From positions 1 to 6,642 of the forward strand of contig CAMLDT010000194.1 in the NCBI GenBank assembly GCA_946479075.1: DNA of 6,642 bases. Reading direction: 5' to 3'. This DNA comes from an uncultured Polaromonas sp. GTDB lineage: Bacteria; Pseudomonadota; Gammaproteobacteria; Burkholderiales; Burkholderiaceae. Positions within the stretch are counted from its first letter, which is position 1. Every line of letters begins with the position of its first letter. The notes beneath the pieces are model-generated. The model did not search any database. It had not been told where the DNA came from and worked only from the letters and a program-made list of their open reading frames with translations. Made by a program: the position numbers and the translations under genes. This document shows, piece after piece, positions 1 through 6,642 of this stretch.

Positions 1-231
1 CCGGTGGTGTGGGCGGCTTCGAGCCACTTGTCGCTGCACGCGCCCAATGCACTGGTGCAGGAAAGCGTGCGCGCTTTTTACACCGGCTGGTACAAGGAAC
101 TGGTGACCGAGCTACCGGCCGTGACCCAAGGCATGCTCAGCCTCAATGGCAAGCCCGGCCTCGGCCTGGAACTGCTGCCCGACCTGCACCTGCGCGCCGA
201 TGCCACGTTGCGCGTCTGCGTGCCCGATTGA
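1..231 (+). CDS. Enolase-superfamily (mandelate racemase/muconate lactonizing type) protein, C-terminal fragment
   Basis: Only the last 76 codons are in the window; the 5' part lies to the left. The fragment has the hallmarks of the C-terminal end of the mandelate racemase/galactonate dehydratase branch: a His-containing stretch, then APNALVQE with the Gln-Glu pair that sits where the family has its late active-site Glu, an aromatic segment (FYTGWYKEL), and a closing 'NGKPGLGLEL' like the PGLG(V/T)E(L/I) that ends many of these proteins. Family knowledge: such enzymes abstract the proton alpha to a carboxylate with Mg2+ and usually dehydrate or epimerise sugar acids. The N-terminal capping domain, metal ligands and general bases are outside the window, so the substrate cannot be inferred. 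It ends 21 nt before another enolase-superfamily gene on the same strand, so the two are probably co-transcribed. The family call is fairly safe; the specific function is unknown. Confidence 0.8.
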   Translation, partial: PVVWAASSHLSLHAPNALVQESVRAFYTGWYKELVTELPAVTQGMLSLNGKPGLGLELLPDLHLRADATLRVCVPD

Positions 232-252
232 CTTTCGAACCATGGAGACGCC

Positions 253-1365
253 ATGAAAATCACTTCCGTCAAGCCCTTCATCCTGCATGTGCCTGTGACC
301 GGCTCGCAGATCGCCGACAGCACACACAGCATTTCCCACTGGGGCGTGGTCGGTGCGCAGATCGACACCGACGATGGACTGACCGGCTACGGCTTTACCG
401 GCACCCACGCCCATCTGCCGAGTGACCAGTTGATCACGCGCTGCATTGAGACCTGCCATGCGCCCATGCTGATCGGTGAGGACGCCGGCGACATCCAGCG
501 CCTGTGGCAAAAACTCGCGCGCAATCCTGCGTTGCAATGGGTCGGCCGCGCCGGCATCGTCACCCTGTCGCATGCCGCCATCGACCTGGCCCTGTGGGAC
601 CTCAAGGCCAAGGCCGCGGAGCAACCCTTGTGGAAATTGCTGGGCGGGCAGGTGCGGGACAAAGTGCGGGCCTACAACACCGACATCGGCTGGCTCAGTA
701 TCGATGACGGCAAATTGGTGGAGGGCGCGCAGCGCGCCGTGGCCCAGGGTTTTACCGGCATCAAGATCAAGGTTGGCTCCACCATCGAGCGCGACCTGCG
801 CCGGCTCGCCGCCGTGCGGCAGGCCATCGGCCCGGATGTCACGCTGGCCATCGACGGGAATGGTAAGTGGGACCTGGCCACCTGCCAGCGGTTTTGTCGC
901 GCGGCGCAGGACTCGGACGTGTTCTGGTTCGAGGAGCCGCTGTGGCACGACGACGTGAAGGGCCATGCCCAGCTGGCGCGTGCGAGCTCGATACCCGTCG
1001 CGCTCGGTGAGCAGCTCTACACCGTCGATGCGTTCGCGGAATTTTTTGCGCAGCAGGCCATCCACTGGGTTCAGCCCGATGTGACACGCATGGCCGGGCT
1101 GACCGAGGTGCTGCGCGTGTGCGAGACGGCACACGCCTTTCGCCTGCCGGTGGCGCCGCACGCGGGCGACATGAGCCAGGTGCATGTGCATCTGTCGTAT
1201 GCCCACCCCGCCTGCGAGGTGCTGGAATTCATTCCGTGGATCAAGGATTGCTTCACCGATCCGGCCGAGGTGGTGGATGGCTATTTCCGCCGGCCCGAAC
1301 TGCCCGGCGCAGGCACCACGCCCACAGCCGCCGCGTGGACACAGTTCAGGCAGGCCACGTCCTGA
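253..1365 (+). CDS. Enolase-superfamily sugar-acid dehydratase/racemase-like protein (mandelate racemase subgroup), 370 aa
   Basis: A complete protein of usual family length. Residues 1-120 form the N-terminal capping domain; the rest is the (beta/alpha)7-beta barrel. Visible active-site pieces are the KxK motif K171-I-K173 (second barrel strand), putative Mg2+ ligands D201 (in DGNGKW), E227 (in WFEEP) and E253 (in LGEQLY), the D276/H303 dyad (QPDVTRMAG and APHAGD) and a late Glu, E325 (LEF). Lys on one face and His-Asp on the other is the mandelate racemase-subgroup arrangement, used by racemases and by dehydratases of acid sugars such as galactarate, talarate, tartrate or galactonate. All key residues are present, so the enzyme should be active; which acid it takes is open. 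The ATG is supported by GGAG at 244-247, 5 nt upstream. It lies between another enolase-superfamily gene and a gluconokinase gene, which points to carbohydrate-acid catabolism. A soluble cytoplasmic enzyme is expected; no signal peptide is seen. Confidence 0.9.
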   Translation: MKITSVKPFILHVPVTGSQIADSTHSISHWGVVGAQIDTDDGLTGYGFTGTHAHLPSDQLITRCIETCHAPMLIGEDAGDIQRLWQKLARNPALQWVGRAGIVTLSHAAIDLALWDLKAKAAEQPLWKLLGGQVRDKVRAYNTDIGWLSIDDGKLVEGAQRAVAQGFTGIKIKVGSTIERDLRRLAAVRQAIGPDVTLAIDGNGKWDLATCQRFCRAAQDSDVFWFEEPLWHDDVKGHAQLARASSIPVALGEQLYTVDAFAEFFAQQAIHWVQPDVTRMAGLTEVLRVCETAHAFRLPVAPHAGDMSQVHVHLSYAHPACEVLEFIPWIKDCFTDPAEVVDGYFRRPELPGAGTTPTAAAWTQFRQATS

Positions 1366-1381
1366 AACCCGGGGATGCCTC

Positions 1382-1396
1382 TTTGCCCGGGGCAAA
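1382..1396. repeat. 15-bp palindrome upstream of the gluconokinase start
   Basis: TTTGCCC-G-GGGCAAA is a perfect inverted repeat with a single central base, ending 10 nt before the gluconokinase ATG. A second CCCGGGG lies 18 bp upstream at 1368-1374. It could be a small operator, an RNA hairpin between the stop of the previous gene and the kinase start, or chance in GC-rich DNA. No U-run follows it, so it is not a standard terminator. It leaves little room for a Shine-Dalgarno site. Confidence 0.35.
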
Positions 1397-1406
1397 ATAC
1401 GCGGTG

Positions 1407-1928
1407 ATGGATTCCAATCTTTTTGTGGTCATGGGCGTCAGCGGTTGCGGCAAAAGCACCGTGGGCGCGGCCCTGGCCGAGGCTCTGGGACTGCCCTTTC
1501 TGGAGGGCGATGTGCTGCACTCCGAAAGCAACGTTGCGCGCATGGCTGCTGGCGTCCCCCTGAGCGACCAGGACCGCGAGGGCTGGCTGCAGGCGCTGGC
1601 CGGGCGCCTGCGGCAGGCGCACACGGCCGGGCAGGGGATGGTGATTTCGTGCTCGGCGCTGAAGCGTTCGTACCGCGATATCCTGCGCAGCGGCGCGCCA
1701 GACTTGGGGTTTGTTTATCTGCACGGGAGCCGGGGCCTGCTGGCCGAACGCATGGCCGCACGCACCGGTCACTACATGCCGCTGTCGCTGCTGGACAGCC
1801 AGCTCGCGACGCTGGAGCCGCCGGGCCCGGACGAGAAGGCCCTGCCGTTTGATGTTGCCGAGCGGGCCGAACACATTGTGGCCGCCGTGCTGGCCAACCG
1901 GCGCGCAGGCGGCGCTGCCTCTTCCTGA
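1407..1928 (+). CDS. gntK: Gluconokinase, GntK/IdnK family (ATP-dependent, EC 2.7.1.12)
   Basis: This 173-residue protein matches the compact (about 175 aa) P-loop gluconokinase family along its whole length. The Walker A motif GVSGCGKST is at residues 10-18, followed by 'FLEGDVLH' (gluconate-side loop), 'PLSDQDREGWL', the 'SCSALKRSYRD' segment and, near the end, 'GHYMPLSLLDSQLATLEPP', each having a close counterpart in E. coli GntK. The enzyme phosphorylates D-gluconate to 6-phosphogluconate, feeding the Entner-Doudoroff or pentose-phosphate route in the cytoplasm. The reading frame is open back to 1119, but that part overlaps the enolase gene out of frame and has no family similarity; ATG 1407 places the P-loop at the usual distance from the N-terminus. 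No good Shine-Dalgarno is visible, so translation may depend on coupling or a leaderless transcript. The symbol rests on motif recognition; idnK would be an equivalent name. Confidence 0.93.
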   Translation: MDSNLFVVMGVSGCGKSTVGAALAEALGLPFLEGDVLHSESNVARMAAGVPLSDQDREGWLQALAGRLRQAHTAGQGMVISCSALKRSYRDILRSGAPDLGFVYLHGSRGLLAERMAARTGHYMPLSLLDSQLATLEPPGPDEKALPFDVAERAEHIVAAVLANRRAGGAASS

Positions 1929-1939
1929 ACTGTGAACTG
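1926..1939 (+). repeat. Tandem 7-bp duplication overlapping the gluconokinase stop
   Basis: TGAACTG occurs twice head to tail at 1926-1932 and 1933-1939; the first copy contains the TGA stop of the gluconokinase gene. It looks like a simple slippage duplication in the 32-nt spacer before the cupin gene and has no obvious role. Confidence 0.5.
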
Positions 1940-1960
1940 TTTTACCGGGCTGGACCGATC

Positions 1961-2344
1961 ATGACCACTTTCACCAAAGTCATTCTCTACACCGATACCG
2001 ATGGCCGCGCCAGATTCCGCGAGGAGGCGCTGGCGCTGAATGAAGGCTCGCCGCAGGCCCTGCTGTCGCCGCTGGCACCGTCTACGGGTTACCAGATGCG
2101 TCACAGCCCGGTGGGTTTTCGCAGCCAGTTTCATTGCACGCCCAAGCCGCAATGGGTCTTCATCCTGGGCGGGCAGATGGAGATCGGCCTGCAGGGCGGT
2201 ATCTCGCGGGTGTTCAGTCCGGGTGAGCATTTTTATTCGGCCGACGTGTTGCCGGAAGGCGCGACCTTTGACGCCGCACTGCACGGGCACTGGAGCCGGC
2301 AGGTCGGACCTGACCCGCTGGTCACGCTTTTCCTGCAAGGGTAA
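1961..2344 (+). CDS. Small cupin-fold protein of unknown function, 127 aa
   Basis: I do not recognise a characterised protein. The pattern is that of a single-domain cupin: a strand with 'FHCTPKPQWVFILGGQMEI' (residues 57-75), matching the 'WH.AP.RQ.V..L.G..E' of a group of uncharacterised small cupins, then 'VFSPGEHFYSAD' (84-95) in the place of motif 2, and a final 'VTLFLQ' strand. Metal-binding residues are poor compared with classic cupins: H58 and Q64 remain, while the usual HxH...E set is not seen, so metal binding or catalysis is doubtful. The protein is soluble, with no signal peptide or membrane segment. It begins 32 nt after the gluconokinase stop on the same strand and is probably the last gene of the sugar-acid operon. 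A role as an isomerase or sensor for a sugar acid would fit the context but is inference. The start is the first plausible ATG; no strong ribosome-binding site is visible. Confidence 0.75.
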   Translation: MTTFTKVILYTDTDGRARFREEALALNEGSPQALLSPLAPSTGYQMRHSPVGFRSQFHCTPKPQWVFILGGQMEIGLQGGISRVFSPGEHFYSADVLPEGATFDAALHGHWSRQVGPDPLVTLFLQG

Positions 2345-2416
2345 AGGCTTGAGTTGCTATTGAATTCATAGCTGCTTGCGCCCGTGCAGCAAGGGCTACA
2401 GGCCTGAAAGGCTTGA
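2343..2416. repeat. Structured intergenic repeat, resembling a dispersed Comamonadaceae element
   Basis: The 76 nt between the convergent cupin and Rossmann genes is almost wholly this element. AAAGGCTTGA occurs at 2343-2352 and again at 2407-2416 as flanking direct repeats (13 nt with one mismatch if extended). Between them lie the inverted repeat GCTAT...ATAGC (2356-2360/2368-2372) around GAATTC, then GCTGC...GCAGC (2371-2375/2386-2390) and alternative CTTGC...GCAAG pairings, and GGGCTACAGGCC. From memory, very similar 'GCTATTnnn...ATAGCTGCTTGCGC...GCAAGGGCTAnAGGCC' sequences are scattered between genes in Comamonadaceae genomes; I could not check this here. The first direct repeat overlaps the cupin TAA stop. 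Confidence 0.6.
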
Positions 2417-2422
2417 ATTTTT
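2400..2422 (+). terminator. Possible intrinsic terminator for the + strand operon
   Basis: A short hairpin, A2400-T2405 pairing with A2409-T2414 (one G-T pair, GAA loop), is followed by GAATTTTT. Stem and T-run are short, so this is a weak candidate, but the position just past the last + strand gene and before a convergent gene is right. On the opposite strand no T-run follows, so it would act in one direction only. Confidence 0.35.
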
Positions 2423-2932
2423 AGCGCGGCTGCATGGCGCCTGACAACAGCACCGTCTTGCCCGCGGCGCCGGATTTCACGGCCTCCACCAGCGCAGCGG
2501 CCACGTCGGCGGCGGCAATGGCGCGGTAGTTGGCAGGTGTCAGCGGCCTGAGCAGGCGCATGGTGGTGGCCGCGAACTTTTCTGCAGCGCGTTTGGGCTG
2601 GCCCAGTGTGCTGCGGTCGCCGCTCAAAAGCGAAGGGCGGGCCAACACCAGCGTGTCGTAACCGAGCCGGCCGACGGCATCTTCCATCTCGCCCTTGACG
2701 CGGTTGTAGAAAACGCTGGAGGAGGTGCTGGCGCCCATGGCGCTGACAATGCCCAGCCGGCGCGCACCGGCGTCGCGCGCGGCACGTGCCACGGCCAGCA
2801 CGGCCTCGAAATCGACGGCGCGGAAAGCGGGCTGGCTGCCCGCGACCTGGATGGTGGTGCCCAGCGCGATGAACACGTCGTCCACCGCGGGGGCATGGAA
2901 TGCGGTCAGGTGATCTGTCAGATGTATATGAA

Positions 2933-3016
2933 GTTTTCCCGACGGGCCGCCCCTAGGGAAAACAGCCCCCTCGGGGGGCAGCGAGGACACGCCAGTGCCG
3001 AGCGTGGGGGCAACAG
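2933..3016. repeat. Palindromic repeat inserted in frame within the Rossmann-protein gene
   Basis: This block holds GTTTTCCC (2933-2940) facing GGGAAAAC (2956-2963), a perfect 6-bp stem GCCCCC-TCG-GGGGGC (2965-2979), and GGGGGC (3006-3011), which could pair with the same GCCCCC arm. It encodes the Pro/Gly/Ser-rich residues about 35-62, where relatives, as I recall them, have only a few residues. The sequence 'GCCCCCTCGGGGGGCAGCG' with a trailing '...GCGTGGGGGC' is, from memory, a common dispersed repeat in Comamonadaceae intergenic regions. Exact borders are estimated. Confidence 0.55.
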
Positions 3017-3054
3017 GACTTCGGCGGCCCACACAGTGAACCGCCGACCAGCTT

Positions 3055-4746
<1,692 letters not shown>

Positions 4747-5035
4747 GGTGTTGCACTGCAGGAGTGCTCAGGATCGGCCTGTGGGAGCTTGTGGGCGTCC
4801 CGCCAGTCAAAGGCAGATTGGGGTCAGGAGCTTGGGCCAGAAACACCCTGAATCGTTGCCGAAACTGTCACTGAGGTGTGCCCGAATGTTGCAGGCAACT
4901 GGCGCCAGCAACGTGGGTATTGTCGCACGGAACGATAATCGGGGCATTGCCGCAAGAAAATCGCCGAAAATCAACGGCTGGCTTGCGCTCACGCCCTTTC
5001 TTTTGTACTCCCCCTTTTTTAGAAGTTGAACCCTG
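4747..5035. promoter_or_regulatory. Divergent intergenic region between rhlE and ettA
   Basis: No gene is supported here; the region must hold promoters for both flanking genes. Candidates are GATAAT (4934-4939) as a -10 for ettA, without a good -35, and on the - strand TGCGACAAT (4927-4919), an extended -10-like element for rhlE that would give a leader of roughly 165 nt. A 10-bp palindrome CTGGCGCCAG (4899-4908) lies just downstream of that - strand element, and GTTGC-AG-GCAAC (4888-4899) adjoins it. GAAAATC is repeated with 10-bp periodicity at 4956-4962 and 4966-4972. GCACT...AGTGC (4753-4757/4763-4767) could form a small hairpin just before the rhlE start codon. AGAAG at 5021-5025 is the only weak ribosome-binding candidate for ettA. 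Confidence 0.5.

Positions 5036-6642
<1,607 letters not shown>

Noticed and set aside
112..1395. 427-codon open frame on the - strand opposite the enolase-family genes
   Set aside because: It spans two real genes and their spacer, with no recognisable domain and no ribosome-binding site. The sense strand carries all the catalytic motifs.
1119..1406. N-terminal extension of the gluconokinase frame
   Set aside because: It overlaps the enolase gene out of frame, is Arg/Gly-rich without family similarity, and would push the P-loop about 100 residues from the N-terminus, unlike known gluconokinases.
4983..5011. TTGCGC-17-TACTCC as a promoter for ettA
   Set aside because: The spacing is ideal, but the -10 hexamer matches the consensus at only two positions, so it is not listed as a promoter.

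Overview
The window is GC-rich (about two thirds G+C by eye), densely coded bacterial DNA. The codon use, the EttA and RhlE sequences and two repeat types that I associate from memory with the Comamonadaceae all suggest a betaproteobacterium of the order Burkholderiales, perhaps near Polaromonas, Rhodoferax or Variovorax. The family is inferred, not proven.

Left part (1-2344, + strand): four closely spaced genes that look like one operon for sugar-acid metabolism. They are the 3' end of an enolase-superfamily (mandelate racemase type) enzyme, a second complete enolase-superfamily protein with all the expected catalytic residues, a gluconokinase of the GntK/IdnK family, and a small cupin-like protein. 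The gaps are 21, 41 and 32 nt. The likely theme is dehydration or isomerisation of an aldonic or aldaric acid next to phosphorylation of gluconate, but the exact substrates cannot be read from the sequence.

Middle (2345-4746): a 76-nt gap between convergent genes is filled mostly by a structured dispersed-type repeat. On the - strand follow a Tip30/HTATIP2-like NAD(P)-binding protein and, upstream of it, an RhlE-type DEAD-box RNA helicase with a Gly/Arg/Asn-rich tail of about 130 residues. The helicase tail and the start of the Rossmann protein appear to share about 68 bp in two reading frames. The Rossmann gene also carries an in-frame block of about 75-80 bp that resembles a mobile palindromic repeat.

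Right part (4747-6642): a 289-nt divergent intergenic region separates rhlE from ettA (+ strand), the energy-dependent translational throttle ABC-F protein, which runs off the window about 20 codons before its expected end.

Most of the window is ordinary housekeeping and catabolic sequence. I see no unknown defence system, CRISPR array, transposase or RNA gene. The most interesting signals are the two oddities in the Rossmann-fold gene: the dual-coded start and the repeat-derived insertion.
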